Of a stretch of 64,000 nucleotides of DNA, positions 11,985-25,694 are shown piece after piece (position 1 is the first letter of the stretch; each line of letters begins with the position of its first letter). The stretch is taken from the NCBI GenBank assembly GCA_951230915.1, contig OX579637.1, positions 1,674,001 to 1,738,000 on the forward strand, written 5' to 3'. The notes beneath the pieces are model-generated. The model was not told where the DNA came from and did not search any database. It saw only the letters and a program-made list of their open reading frames with translations. This DNA comes from Antitrichia curtipendula (lineage: Eukaryota; Streptophyta; Bryopsida; Hypnales; Leucodontaceae). The translations under genes were made by a program, and so were the position numbers.

Positions 11985-12435
11985 CCATAGCTAGGGACGG
12001 ATAAAAAGTTATTGCATGATACATTGTTACTCGGTGGCCAGTCCGGGCAGCTCCAAAAAATACTTTAAAAATCACTACTTTTTAAGAAAAAATTTGGAAA
12101 TTGATTTTAAAGATTTATATGCATCTGAAAAACTTTGAATCATTCCATTCTGAATAATGAAGTGAAAATTATGAGGAATCTCAATTTGTGTATAGGTAAG
12201 GAGTCTCTGGATTTTTGAGCTACTCGGGTTGCCCGCCGGGTAACAAAAACTACATATTATGCAATAACTCTTTAACCATGTAGTCAAAAGTTATGAAAAT
12301 TGTTGAGCCTTAAAGCTACTCCTTGGGCAAATGTGGTGTGAAATTTCAAAGAAAAAAATAAAAATTCCATTCATAATAAGCTGCCCAAAATTGCTATGTT
12401 TCCAAAAAACCAATGTTTGGTCCTTTGGGAATTAA
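11985..12435 (+). repeat. Partial copy of the TTAACCCCTAA transposon family (copy A)
   Basis: This stretch matches 39500-39864 in the same orientation, with shared words such as 'attatgcaataactctttaa', 'ccttaaagctactcc' and 'gctgcccaaaattgctatg'. It ends 'tttgggaattaa' where complete copies end TTAGGGGTTAA. The left half of the full-length element is missing or diverged. Non-coding. Confidence 0.6.
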
Positions 12436-12985
12436 TAGGAAGACACTTCAACCATTTTTTTTCAGAGATTAGGATTTTATTTTCAAAAAGATTTCGTTTA
12501 ATTGTTGAAGTAAGAGAGAAAGGATGAATAGGAAAGCACTTTAACCATTACTCTTTTTATAAAGTTTGTAGTTACTCTTGATAAGGATTTGTCCATTTAT
12601 TAGTTGAAGTAGAAAAGAAGATATTAATACAACGGCACTTCAAACATTTATTTTTTCCCTTCTTGGCAAATTGCTCATTTCCTCACTTTTTTGTCCATTT
12701 AATGGTTGAAGTAGGAAAGAAGGGAATAATAGGAATGGGCCTAAATCATTGAGTTTGTTTGTTTTGGAACAAGAATTTATTTCTTCTCAAGGCTTTGCCC
12801 ATTCAATTGTTGAAGTAGGAAAGAAAGATTTAATAGGGAGGCACTTCAACCAAGTTTTTTCCTTTAGAGCTCAGGGTTATATTTTCTTAAGGCTTTTCCA
12901 TTTAACTGTTAAAGTAGGAAAGAAGGAATTAATAGAGAGGAACTTCAACCATTTGTTTTTTCTTTAGAGCTTGGGATTTTATTCT
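12430..12985. repeat. Tandem repeat, ~101-bp unit, about 5 copies
   Basis: The word 'gttgaagtaggaaagaa' or a close variant starts at 12504, 12603, 12705, 12809 and 12908, giving periods of 99-104 bp. Each unit also holds 'aggcacttcaaccattt' and a T-rich 'tttagagctcagg' block. 'gttgaagt' and 'acttcaac' within a unit are complementary, so each unit can form a small hairpin. A short plus-strand frame through two units is an artefact. Confidence 0.75.
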
Positions 12986-13781
12986 CACAATATTACCTTA
13001 GAATTAGACACATTGTCAATGGTTAGTATGCATAGCAGTATAAAGCTTGAGCCTAGATTTTCTTTAAATCATTGCAAAATGATAGAGTCCTTAGAATACA
13101 AGTTGTGACTACATCTTCTGAAAATTGTCTAGATATAATCACTGTATTGTTCTATGTATCAATTTGAAGAAAATAGAATATGCTTCTAACTTGGTCCTAC
13201 CAATTCAATCCAAAGGGTATTGCTAAAATAAATAAATAATTAAACAAGAACACAAAAATTAATATATAAATATGTGTTTGATATGTATTGCAATTGTATT
13301 ATTCACCCTCTTACAACAAAATATTTAATATTATCTTTTCTAGATACTTAGATAGATTTGCAGTCACATTACATTAATTTAGAAAATTAAGTTTAAGAAA
13401 AATTTAACTAATAAGAACTATGCTTTAGTTTGAATTTAATGCATCATTCAATTTTAGTTATATAAGTAATAAAAGTCTTAGATTTATTTTGTGTTGTAGA
13501 GTAATTCTTAGCCCCAACATGACAAGGAAGTTCATATTGGGATTTTGCATTTTTGAACCAAGCCATGGTAAAGTCAAAAAATAATTCTATTGTTTGTAAA
13601 GGAACTTGTATTACATTATTAGTGTTCTGGCAAATTAATTTTTCCTAGTTTGGCAAAAATATTGTAGAATTATAAAGTCAAATGTGCTATTGGTTTCAAC
13701 TCACGCAACCAAATTTTTATTTATTTATTTTTATCTACAAAGTTATATAGCTAAATTATTTAAGTATATTGTTTTGAAGTT

Positions 13782-14031
13782 TTAACCCCTGAGCGCCCAA
13801 CCCATGTTCACAAAAATTCAAACCCTTCTATACTCATTCCAATTAAACTATCACCTAAGAAAATATCCACACTAATTGACCGTACCGATTGGTAGTAGAC
13901 ACATGTAGAGAGATACAAGGAAAGGGATGTGTCCTTTGACCGTACCATTGAAAAGATTATAAAAGTCAAACAAGGACATCTTTTGAAAATGGAGAGGCCA
14001 TATTTTGGCCCTTGGGGCGCTCAGGGGTTAA
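13782..14031. mobile_element. MITE with TTAACCCCTGAGCGCCC ends
   Basis: TTAACCCCTGAGCGCCC at 13782-13798 is mirrored exactly by GGGCGCTCAGGGGTTAA at 14015-14031. If TTAA is the target, the element is 242 bp flanked by TTAA on both sides, as piggyBac-type elements duplicate. Because TTAA is its own reverse complement this cannot be told from a longer inverted repeat. The interior contains no gene. Confidence 0.7.
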
Positions 14032-15200
14032 AGAAGAAAACCTAATTACCTTGAAAATAGTAGAAAAAGTTTTTTTACATTACTTTGAATATGCATGGTT
14101 CATGGTTCACATATATTCTAGAAAAAGTATGTGTCCTATTACTTCTTTAAGTTAATGATTTCCTTTGAAATTTAACTAAAAATTTATATAAAATATATTG
14201 AAAAAAAAAATTTGATGCAAAAAGGTTTTCTCATTGCATAACTTGCATGTATTGAGAAAAAACAACTAGGTTGGAAATAAATTTGCAATCATTAATCCAA
14301 ATTGCTCAAAGCTTAATAAATATCTTCAATCATTTAGGAATTAATATTATAGCTTCTAAAATCTTTTTTGAATTTGAATGGTATTTGATTTAAGAATTTT
14401 ATGGTAAAGAAGGCTATTGTAAGCTAAACTATACTAGAGAGTGAAATTAGGTTGCTCCACACTAATTTTTCAATGTTTGACACTATATAAATATTTACTA
14501 TTGTTGTATAAGAATGTACTACTTTTGAACTAGACATTGTTGTAATTGGGCTTATGAAATCCATGTGTGCAAATGGAAATATATATAGAAGTAATTGTTG
14601 ATTTAGATGACTTGTAAAGTAACTTTCTTGGAATAAGGCAACTTAATTGTTAAAGCAACTTAATTGTTAAGGCAACCTAATTTCACTATTTAGTATAGAT
14701 CTGTAGATCAATCTATTAAATTTTATCCTATTCAAGATCCTTCTTGTTCTATCCATAAGTCCAAAGTTTATTCCTACGACAGGGTTTCAGTTCCATATGA
14801 CTAACAAAATGACAATAGACATGTAACTAGTCCATATCGTTATGTGAGTAGTGCATTTGACATTTTGACTCGATAGGCATATGATGTTGGTCTTGTTTGT
14901 TTGGATTTGTTGTAGTATTAAGTGGCCAAATGGACAAAAGTGTTCACATTAATGTCTACAGAAGTTGAAATAAATCATATAGGAAGCTTCAAGCTGTCAA
15001 ATAATACAATCCATGTGAAATTGTTTAGGGTAAAAATATGGATCTAATGACTCAACTGAAGCAGAATGCGATGGGTGCACCTAATTTGAAAAGTCAGGTG
15101 TCAAAATTTCAAGGTCTAATACATAGTGCTCTGCCATTCCATATGAAGCTCAACTTGAAAATTCTAAGAAAACATTCCAGAAGTTTGCAGGTATTTTCAG

Positions 15201-16167
15201 CATTGTTCACCAGTGATGGACAAGAGAGATTCTACAACAAAGAATTGCATAAATGCCAATTTAAGCACCATCGCAGTGGAAAAATGCGACCAGCACGTCC
15301 TCATCATTTGGATATATTGAAAGTGATCATGTTCCAGGTTAAGATCAGTCTATGAGAACTTGTAAACTATTATGGTATTGTGTTATTCTGACTTCTATAA
15401 GAATTTTTTTTTAGAAATTAATCACAAAAGAACCTGCTTGTATCAAGATCCATGTAAATATGATGATTTAAGATTTCAACACCATTCAAGCATAACTCTA
15501 TGGATTCTGCTACAAGACAGAACCATTTTTGTTAAAAATATCAATGTTTCCAAAACTTTGAAACCAACATGCTATTCAGGCATTAATATTGTAAGTAATG
15601 TACACAACATTGTTTTTTTCATGATTCCCATGTTCAGGGTTTTGATTGGGAATCATATAATCACAATCCATCTTGGTGGATACACTTTCAGTCCAAAGTA
15701 AAAGAATTGTTTGAACTAGGAATCACGGATGTTTGGCTTCCTCCAGCTTCTCAATCAGTTGATAAGCAAGGTCAATTAATACAATCACCTACTTACAAAT
15801 CAAAGTCCTAATTGACTTTAAGTTATCTATCAATGATCTCTTTAAACTGTAAAAGAAATGTTTTGATATTTGAATAATAATTCACATTTCACTCTGACTC
15901 ATATATAAAACAATCAGCACATTCAGAACCATTGCATACTTTCCAAAAGGTTATCTGCCAGGTCAACTCTATAATCTGGATGCATCAACCTATGGAAAAG
16001 GGATTGATCTCAGAAATCTGTTGGATGTAATACACAAGTATGGAATATCTGGAATTGCTGACATTGTTATCAACCACCGCACAGCTGGAAAACAAGACAC
16101 CATGGGTCATTGGAACATTTTTGAAGGTGGTGTACCTGACAAGAGGCTAGCATGGGGGGCATGGGCG
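15201..16167 (+). CDS. Alpha-amylase, partial gene (three exons)
   Basis: Glycoside hydrolase family 13, which cuts alpha-1,4 bonds in starch. Three exons join in frame across GT-AG introns. The first is a candidate exon ending ...LKVIMFQ at 15337 (start uncertain, perhaps 15201). The second is 15638-15770, encoding GFDWESYNHNPHWW... and ITDVWLPPASQSVDKQ. The third is 15950-16167, encoding GYLPGQLYNLDASTYG... and ending before GTAAGC. 'ADIVINHRTA' in exon 3 is conserved region I of the family, and 'FEGG.PDKRLAW' follows as in secreted plant alpha-amylases (AMY1-like). The recognised exons have no stop or frameshift. The catalytic Asp/Glu/Asp regions were not found downstream, so the rest lies beyond a long intron or is lost. 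The N-terminal exon(s) and signal peptide were not identified. Confidence 0.75.
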
Positions 16168-18480
16168 GTAAGCTATACTAACTTCCCTGTTCATTGGGTT
16201 CCCGGGGACTCCCTTTTATTGAACAAATTTTCAATGTCCTCAAATTTTTATTTTTCTACACTATGTATACATTCAGTAAATCTTAATGTTTTATGATTTA
16301 TTCATTTAATCTTAGTATCCTCATTGCAACCTTATGCAATGGACCTAATTGTCCTCTAGCAAATCATTGGTAAAAGACTATCAAATTGGGCTCACAAACA
16401 ATGTTCATCATTGATTTGCTTTCAAGGGAAAATATAGACATGTGTTGAAGATTCTCAATGGTCATAGCAACTCTTCAAGATGATATTCAAATATTTTAGG
16501 TGTTAAGGGTATCACATTATGATAGAGAATTGAAAAACATTAAAAACAATTTTAAATTTCCAAACACTTTGTGATCCTACATTATAATCTTCCAATTTAA
16601 ACATAATACTTTTGTGTATTGTTTTTCCATGTTAATTTAATACATTTAGTTTTGGATATTGCAGTTATATATCAATAAAATCTTATGTAATCTTTTTTAT
16701 TTTTTTCACAAGAATAGGCTACAAAAAAACTCCACAAAGGCATCTGACATCTAGGGGTTAATTAACATCTAAAAATTAAAAATCATACTAGATAATTAAG
16801 ATTTTATTTTTAAAATTAACAATAAAAAAAACATCAAAATTGCATATTTTTTCAAATTAAAAAAAATATGATTCTAATTTAATTAAAAATAGATTTAAGT
16901 TAAAACCAAATTGTATACAAATTATATATATACATTATTATGATTATTTTAATACAATATTTTAATTATGGATTATATAGACTTTGAAGAGATTAATTTG
17001 AAATCTTAACATGTCAAAGCAATCTCATAAATTACCAAACTGTAGATAATCATTCTAAGATATGAAATTTATTCATTAACATTATAAGTATAACAAAGCA
17101 CTAATCTACATATAATACATATAAAAACACATTTTAGACGCTAATTTTTAATAATTTATATGTATATGTGTTAATTTATTGATCTCATATGTGCACTATA
17201 GTGATCTTAGACAATGATTACTTATGAAAGGACATTAAAGAAAATAATTTTATAATTAAATTTTATATAAATTTTATATTTTAATCCTAAAAGTCGATTT
17301 CATAAGCAAGTTCCTACAATTTTAAAATTTGACATGATGTTTTGAGACTTCTACTTTACTATAGGAAAACACATTAGTTTTGTAGGAATATGCTTTTCAT
17401 TTCAATCATCAATTGAGAGTAGACATTATGCTACTCTTAGCATAAAATGTTTAGCCAATGCAACAAGAACAAAAGATCAAAATATTTTTTTCAAAATTAA
17501 TTAATCATAGAATACATTTATGCTAATAGAAAGAACCATATTTTATTCCATTTGAATTAGTGATGAAGAAGTTAAGGAAGTTTCTGTTTGCAAATAGTTT
17601 GAGCAAGTTGGAATTATTACAATAATGGCATTTAAGATTTTTGAACTCAACATCCATACTGATTACCAAGAAAAAGGTCTAAGGGATGGAAATTGTTTGT
17701 TTGATCAATCATTATCCCAACTTTAAATTTGACGTGTTTCAATTCCATTGAAGAGCTAATGACAATTTAGTTTCTCCTTCCATTTTGTATTTGTTTCTAC
17801 TTTTAAATGAATAAGAGAAAAAAATCTTGCAAGAAAATAATATTTTTAGCATCTATTGGATTTTATTTTGAAAAAATAATTGATTATTTAAAAGAAGATT
17901 GTTAATCATGTCTTACACTCAAGCTCATTTAATGCAAGTTCCTGAGGTTGGAAGTACAACAAAAACAATGCATTTTCATTTTTGTTCTTTTATTGCATTA
18001 GGAATGGAAGTTTTGGAGTGTGTTTTGGTCCAATTTAGTTATAGAGTAATATGAATTTTAAAAATAATTCTAAAAAGATGGCAAAAGAAAATACTTTTGA
18101 GTTTTGAAACTAAGAATCTCCAAACACAATATTAATATGGATACTATTTAGACTCATTTTGTAATAGAAGTTTAATACAATGAGTGTGAATAAAATATTT
18201 GTGAATTTTTAATAAATTTTTAATATTCTTGTATTAACTATAGAATAAGACATATTGAATGTGATAATGGTGACGATAGAAATATTTGAATATTCCAAAA
18301 ATTCTTATATATAATGCTTTTTTTTAACCATAAACCAACAATACCTATTACTAAGACATTTGTTTAGACAAATAGGTGCATCATTCATTTCTATAGTAAC
18401 CTTAATAGGCACCAGTTGGTCACTTTTTGTTCCCATCATCTTTACAAGGTTAAAATTATCAATTTCTATTTATTTATGCA
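16168..18480. other. AT-rich stretch, no gene seen
   Basis: Follows the last recognised amylase exon and could be its intron. No frame or motif for the missing amylase regions was found on the plus strand. Confidence 0.4.
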
Positions 18481-18484
18481 AATT

Positions 18485-18486
18485 AA

Positions 18487-18564
<78 letters not shown>
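18485..18564. repeat. Poly(A) followed by (TA)n microsatellite
   Basis: About 20 A residues (18485-18504) run directly into about 30 TA dinucleotides ending near 18564. An A-run joined to TA repeats often marks the old 3' end of a retroposed sequence, but no body of such an element was identified upstream. Confidence 0.9.
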
Positions 18565-18568
<4 letters not shown>

Positions 18569-18891
18569 TTGTATTACTTTTTAATATTAAAAATAATAAT
18601 TGAATACATCATATATATTAGATATTAATATATTATTATTTTTTATATAAATGTTTAAATTTCAAATTTTCAACAATATTGCCTCGTCAGGAATATAATT
18701 TATTTTTCTAATTTGGTGCTTGTATCAAAAAGTTATGTTGCTTGAAATTTTTGGGCAAGGCAAACAACTTCAAACAACACAAACAAAACTCCTCTACCTT
18801 TGAAATTTGGTTCAAATATAACTAACATACTGTAGGATGCAAATATCAACATAAATCCATGTCTAGTGCAAAAATCTCACTCTAGAATGAA

Positions 18892-19822
18892 TTAACCCCT
18901 AATGGACCAAGCTATATTATTTAGAATCGTAGCAATTTTGAGCAGCTCACTACAAATGGAATTTTTATTTTTTGTCTTTGAAATTTTCACAATACATAAA
19001 GACAAGGTTTGTCTTTTGGGCCTAAATTCTTTTATAATTTTTGACTATATGGTTAATAAATTACTATATGAAATGTAATATTCTTTGAAATACATACAAC
19101 TTGGGTAGCTCAAAAAATTAATTACTTTCTTAAAAAATAAAAATTTTACATTGTTTTTTTGGATTTATATACAAGTGAAAAGCCTTGAATCATTCCATTT
19201 TGATTAATGAGATGAAAGTTATGAGGAGTTTTAGTTTCTAGACAGGTATAGATTCTTTACCCCAAAATAACATTGAAGTCCTTCATTTATGTCAATTTTC
19301 AATATTTTTTGAAAAAAGAAAAATATAAAGAATATAGATTATTTATTACAACAATATAACCACTAGGATTGGCATTTTTCAAGTCCATAACTAAATTTTT
19401 TCCAATTGAATAATTTGAATCATTATCTACTCTTTCTACTTATTATTTTTTCCTATATGTTGTACAATTCCAAATGATCTAAAATTTTTCAAGCATGTAG
19501 CAAACTTGTATGGAAGAATGAATGCAAAAAAGCACCAACAACATAGACATTTTTTCATACAAAAAGTGACCTTGTGAAGTGTAGCTGCCCGGGTTTTTGC
19601 AGTGCCAAAGTGTTTTTTTTTGTCATTTCAAATGCTAGTATCTTGCAATCTACAAGGTAGGCATTTCTGAAATTTTTTTGCACATCTTTTCAGACCGGTG
19701 TACTACAAAACCTTATGGTTACATGTGTCCAAATATTAAAATAAATAAATTTAAACTTGTACTAGAAATGGCAAATTTAGAGTTCTTTTATGAAAACATA
19801 GTAAAAAACCTTTAGGGGTTAA
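18892..19822 (-). mobile_element. DNA transposon copy B, 931 bp, TTAACCCCTAA ends
   Basis: TTAACCCCTAA at 18892-18902 is the exact reverse complement of 19812-19822. The interior matches 38916-39864 in inverted orientation: 'gcagctcactacaaatgg', 'tggttacatgtgtcc', 'gtgaccttgtgaag' and 'agctgcccgggtttttgca' all have counterparts there. No transposase is encoded. Short 11-bp ends plus several copies in one window define a non-autonomous DNA transposon family. I cannot place it in a superfamily from the ends alone. Confidence 0.7.
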
Positions 19823-20189
19823 AGTCCATTGACCTTATCATGAAAGGTTGGAAAAAAATATTTTTCTATGTCTTCAAGTACTATTTTTCACTTCTTTCCA
19901 TAAAAGTCTACTACAGGTTTGTACAATTGTTTTTTTTCTTAAACTTTTAAAAATGTGTCAAAAATATGCTTCTATATTTTAAGGGTTAAACAAAAAATGA
20001 TTCACAATTTAATTTGATTTTCATTGATTTATAATATTTGTTTATTGTAAAATTGAACGATTAGTTAGTGCATTTAAAGCAAAATTTGTAAAATTTGATT
20101 TTAAAATTTAAAAATCATTTTTCACTATTGAAATATACTATTTTAATTTCAATATGAAGAATTTTAGAGAAATTTATTTGAATTCTTTT

Positions 20190-20650
20190 TGGGCAACATT
20201 GCAATTTTGGGGATATCACTACAAATGAAGTTTTTATTTTTCCTATTCAAAATTTTACACAACATGTGTAGATGAGTAGCAACAATTTTCATACATGGTC
20301 AAAAAATTATATTATAATATGTAGTTTTTGTTGTTTAACGGGCAGCTTAGGCACCTAAAAATATCATTCTTTCAAGAAATAAAAATTCGAACTTGATTTT
20401 TTAGATTTTTATATATGCAGAAAGCTTTCAATCATTCCATTTCAATTATTGGAATGCAAATTATGAAGAAATTTAGTTTGTGGATAATTATAGAAATTCT
20501 ACTCTAATGAAGTTCTTTACTTAGTTCAATTTTTGATGTTTTTGAAAAAAATTTAAATCATTGGAGGTAGATTGTTTTTTACAAAATTACAACCATTGGA
20601 TTTGAAACTTTTCAATACCATAATTAAATTCTTAACTACTTAGTAATTTA
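20190..20650 (-). repeat. Partial copy of the TTAACCCCTAA family (copy C)
   Basis: Same orientation as copy B and diverged from it: 'attttggggatatcactacaaatga', 'aaccattggatttg' and 'aatcattccatttcaatta' line up with blocks of copy B. The ends are not preserved. Non-coding. Confidence 0.55.
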
Positions 20651-23600
20651 GATCATACTCTATTTCTTTCTATTTACTGTTGTTATCAAGTATGAATATG
20701 AAATATTTTTTGTTGAAAATTTTAATATGTATTTCAACCTATTTCTTTATCATATTGGTTGAAAGTACAATAAACCCTTGAACTTTTGCATTCACAGTAC
20801 ACTTTTGTGGCAAGATACCTTAACTTTGAACATCAAAAGAATACCAAGATTCAATGTTTTTTAAGCATTGATTTGATGAAGGCAAATTGCTAAACATCCT
20901 ATTTGCATCGTTGAATGGGTTTAAAACTTATTTGTCCATGTTAATTTTGTAAATTTTGGTAGTTAACTGAATATGTACCAAATAATAAAATAAAAAAGTT
21001 ACAAAACTCTATTAAAATTGCCTATAATTTGTTATATTTTACGGAGGAAATGGAATGTCTTATTCAAATCTATTAGAAGACAGTTCAATTAGTTACAAAT
21101 TTGAAGATTAAGAGAATTAGTACTATTATATTTGGCAAGAAAAAAGTGTATCAAATTGGGATTTTGGGTTTCCAAAGGTAGTTCTAGATTGAATAATCAA
21201 TGAACACGTGAAGAATAATTTTTCCACTATCTTTAAATATTCATCTTTTTGTGTTCATTCTATACAAAGAATACTTGGAGTACAAAATGTATAAGAATAG
21301 AAGTAGATCTTGATTGTTTGTGCAGAACTTTGCTGAGCTTCACCGTTTAATTTTTACATCGAGATCCTACTTTCAGAGATGTCAGGTGCTAACAATGGTT
21401 GCCTTGTCCTCGCAATGCATTTGCAACACTCCTTGGCAATTTAGTTATGTGACCTTTTTCTAATTACTTTAGAAAATACCGTTTTAGGTGCATACCATTG
21501 CCTTCCTGCATTTACTCTTGACACACTTTGTGTTGCACCTTCTTCTTCTATTAGTTTCATTTTTCTATGAGTGTTGGTATTTGGTTTAGATACAAGGCCA
21601 AAGATGAAACATGCACATGTAGTTATTTTAACTAGGAGACGGTGCTTGATTCCTGGACTCGTAGAAGACATTGTTGTAGGGCATATATGGCCTCTCTTTG
21701 CAGCTAACTTATATGGTCTTCACAAATGCAAACCATTGCAAGAAATACAAATGACAACTTATGTTTTCTATGGACTTAGATCATAGTCAAGGTTATGGAA
21801 ATAGTTGTTTAGATCTAGTTTGGAAAATCTTGTCTTAAAGAGCACAATTCATTTTGTAAAGATGTAATGCACTTTCAACGGTAAAGAATAGGAGGCCTAC
21901 TTTCAAAAGAAATTTTGCTAGTTAGTAGATTTGATTTCTTAGCACTGGCGGTTGCCATCACTTCTTGCCCTTCTTCTCTATGCAAACATTATTTCTTTAG
22001 CCACCAGGAACTTGAGAGGCTAGTTTCCATGCTAAAAAAGGTAAAATGTTCTATACGATGATATTTTACTAATATTTGATTAGAAATCCAAGTAGTTTGG
22101 GTGCTGCATGTAATTCATTGCTTTTATAACCTTCTTCTTCCTTGTATTGGTGTCTTCAAAGCATATTTTGGATTTTGGGCCCATGGTTCTCAATTTCATA
22201 GTCTTACTTAAAAATCAATCTAATAAGAGTAAATTAGCCTTCCTAGAAATGGAATTTGGACTTGTTCTCTCTTAAATAAATATTCAACTTCTTCTCTCAT
22301 AATAATGTAGTCAATTTTGTTTTTTAAGTCTACTTGCAAAACAACCTTGTTAAAAAGCAAACTTTGTCTAAATGCTATTGCATGTTTGCACATTATAAAA
22401 CAATACAAATTATTATACCTGTATACTTTCTAAACACCTTAGTAGTACAAACATCCCATAATTCAGAAAGAAACAAATTTAATTAAAACTAGACATTGTC
22501 CATGTGAAGAACTAGTATATATACGTACAACTTCAACTGCCACTGCCTACAACACATTGAATTTTTTTACATTCTTTAGATTATCAATTAATACGGCATC
22601 AATTTTTGAGTTCAATGAGTACATGTAGTGAGTATGTAAAATAAATATACGTGTGTAGACACATATGACTCTTTGTAGCAATTCTATATTTGAAGAGTCT
22701 CCAAAGCATGCACTATTCAAAACCATAAATTCTCTCAATTCTTTTAGTAGTTTCACTTACTTGTCTTTTCTATCTGATGTGATTTTTTATGTAGGTTTCT
22801 CCATTGGTAGAAGTGAGTTCGTTGCATGTAGGAAGTGATAGATGATTATTTGGTGAGTTATTTGGAATTTCTATATAGACTTTTTTGAATTATTTTGTTC
22901 TCAATAGGATTTAAAAGCCACCTTCTATATGTATATTTTGCATACTCATGTAACAATTGGGTATTCTAAATGTATTGATCTTGCATGGTGTTACATATGA
23001 AGAATGCTATAAAGAGGCAACAAATGTGACATAGAATGTGTTGGTTTAGTCTTGCAACCAGGGCTATGGTAGCAAATTTGGAGAAAAATGAGAGAATTGC
23101 TACAAAATACACGGAGAGAGTATGTAAGGCTATACAAAGAGCTTATGAGAGAATGAGAGAAAAAGAGAAAGAAAGAGGAAAAAAATACATGATCTTGCTT
23201 CAAAGTCTTTAGATTGTGACGTTAATGATTAATTATTAATGAAGTAGTTGAATCAGATTTCTTTGAAAATAGCTTAGTATATTGTTGGAGAATTAAGATA
23301 TTGTACAAGATCTTATAATAAAAATGATGTTGTCAAAAGGGTCATGAGGCATAATACTTTCTAGCCTCTCTTACTTATGTATTTTTCTAGGCCTAAGGAG
23401 GCAAATGCCATTCATGCTTTCATGGAGAACTTTAATAATGAGTTGCAATTGGTGAAAATGGCAAACTCAAATGACCTCTTAGCAAAAAAGAGTGCTTTGC
23501 TAGATGTTGCAATGAGTTTGGGAGTTGATGGAATGTTAGCCTTGTCATGCGTGTTGGGTACTGCCATAAATAAGATCAACATAGCAATGAATAGAAGAGT

Positions 23601-25200
23601 ATATGTTTTGAATCCTAAGGAGAGAGTGTCTTGACTTTGCCTACTAAACCCGACATTCATGGCCAAGATCTCGGATATTTTTTTGGTTTGTGCTTCATGC
23701 TAGGCTATGCAATGCAACTCAATTTAGCTGAATTTAATTTAATGCATTCTTTACTCTAAAGGAGCATGATATTTGTTTCATTTTTTCTTATTACCCATTC
23801 TAAGACTACGGTGCATAGGTACCATGAACTCCACTGCTATTGCAGTCAATAATATGGACACTTTTGAAGACAAATTCTAAATTCTTAAAGAAATAAATGT
23901 TGATATTTTAGATTGCAAAGGGCTTCTACATAGGCACTAGAATACAAAGTACGTCACTCTATACAACCAAGTAGGTAAATTATTGGAAAAGGTATTTGCT
24001 ATAATGTGAATTCAAATTTGGTTCTCCGTGTAAATGATCCTCTTGGTGATATTCATATAACAGTATGCATTTCAAAGACACATTTTAAAGTGGACATCTT
24101 CCACAAGCGGATTTACTCATTGATAGCTTGGTCTATTAAACTAGTCCATTGCCTTGGAGCAAGTTTGCATGACCATGAGGCTAGGAATAATTTCAATCGT
24201 CTCCAAGTGAATCTCTCAAATTTGCCCTCTTCATCATCTATCCAATCATATACAAGTACCATCTGAAATGCGTCTTGTAAGACTTGCATCAAATGTAGGG
24301 ACGTCCTCATTAAAGAGTCTATCAACATGGTATTTCAGCAGTGTGTTGTAGCGAGAATTGTGTATAGTCCTTTCCAAGGGAGAAAATTCAATCTTTTTGA
24401 ATTTAACATTGAAGCATAGAGATTTTATGAAGACTAATGTGCACAAATAGGTACATAGTGACTGAAGAGGGAGAAGGATGGTGACGGTTAAAGAAATAGA
24501 TGTGTGCATGTGAGCATAGATGCATATTACTGGGGTTCCAGGGACCACATTCTACCACTACATGAAATATGGTTTAGAAACAATGATCCACAATAGTGCG
24601 GGACAACTAAAGCCAAAGAAGTACACTGAACAAGCTACTGCTACGTTGAAGTGCACTCTAGACAAGAAAGTAAATCACAAGTCACATTGTACACAAATTC
24701 TCAGGTGACAAGGCCGTATTTATGAATCTCTTGATTACTTTTCAATAGAAGCATCGGATCCTAAAATCAACAAAGCCAATGATGCTTTTGGAATGAAGGA
24801 GGTCTCAATTTTAAGCTTGAGTAAGATTAAATTTGCCCAACTCTTAGAATACAATGTTAAAAAGCAAGGAGATAATTTCACATGGTACATTACTTATAGC
24901 AACTTTCATTCTTTTAAAAGGGTGCTATTGCTAGATCTCATACCACCCTAAAGTGGTCTAGGAGGCTAGACAAACATCTTGCCATAGCTCTTGCTTATAC
25001 ACAATATTACTATGCAAACCGTTACCGGATTCATAACTTTCCGCACAAATGCCTTACAATCATATAGATATGTTGTGGGAACCTAGAGAAAACAATTTTA
25101 ATTATTTCAAGTAGAACAAGAGTAAATATTTGATTCTTGGTAAAAAAATTTTTGATTCTATGGATTAGAAGTAGAAAAATTACTAGGATTATGGATTAGC
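20650..25200. other. AT-rich stretch without a recognisable gene
   Basis: Several frames of 60-100 codons exist, for example 23377-23634 on the plus strand, which is open on both strands. None shows a domain I recognise or matches in character across stops. The part at 24500-25060 reads like decayed coding sequence in several frames but could not be assigned. Confidence 0.35.
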
Positions 25201-25694
25201 AAAACATAAGGTATTTTAGTAGCATAAAATGGTTAAAGAGGGAAACTAAATTTTCCATTATAACCAAAAACCGGAATCAAGGATAGTTGTCCAAAAGTAT
25301 TTTCAAGACTTTTGGTGATATCAAAAACAGAATCGGAACCAAACCGAAAACTAACATACATCGTTGGGATCAAGAAAGGAATGTTAAACGAATAGAAAAT
25401 CCGCTGGGAACGCATAAAGTTCAATTCAACGGCTACAAAATTAGAACCAGGGGAATTAGATGGAGGCCTTTCTCTTACTTTCTTCATTTGCTATCTAGCT
25501 CCTCTTGACTCTAAGGAGTTGATTTGTTGTATTCATGCTTTGGCAAAGGAGTTCTGAGAGTTTTAGATTTCGGTCTCTAGTGTGCAGATAGGGGGGCAAG
25601 CAATCTTTTGAGCGAGTTTTCTTAGAGTTCCGCGCATATTTTTTGGACTAGAAAAAGTGATTGGTGAGGGTTGTCTCTGAGTGCACTAAGAGCG

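Noticed and set aside
18360..18584. Plus-strand frame ending in a Lys and Tyr/Ile repeat
   Set aside because: The frame simply reads through the poly(A) and (TA)n tract.
24000..25060. Possible retrotransposon coding relic
   Set aside because: Short phrases in all three frames look coding, but no reverse transcriptase, integrase or protease motif could be identified.
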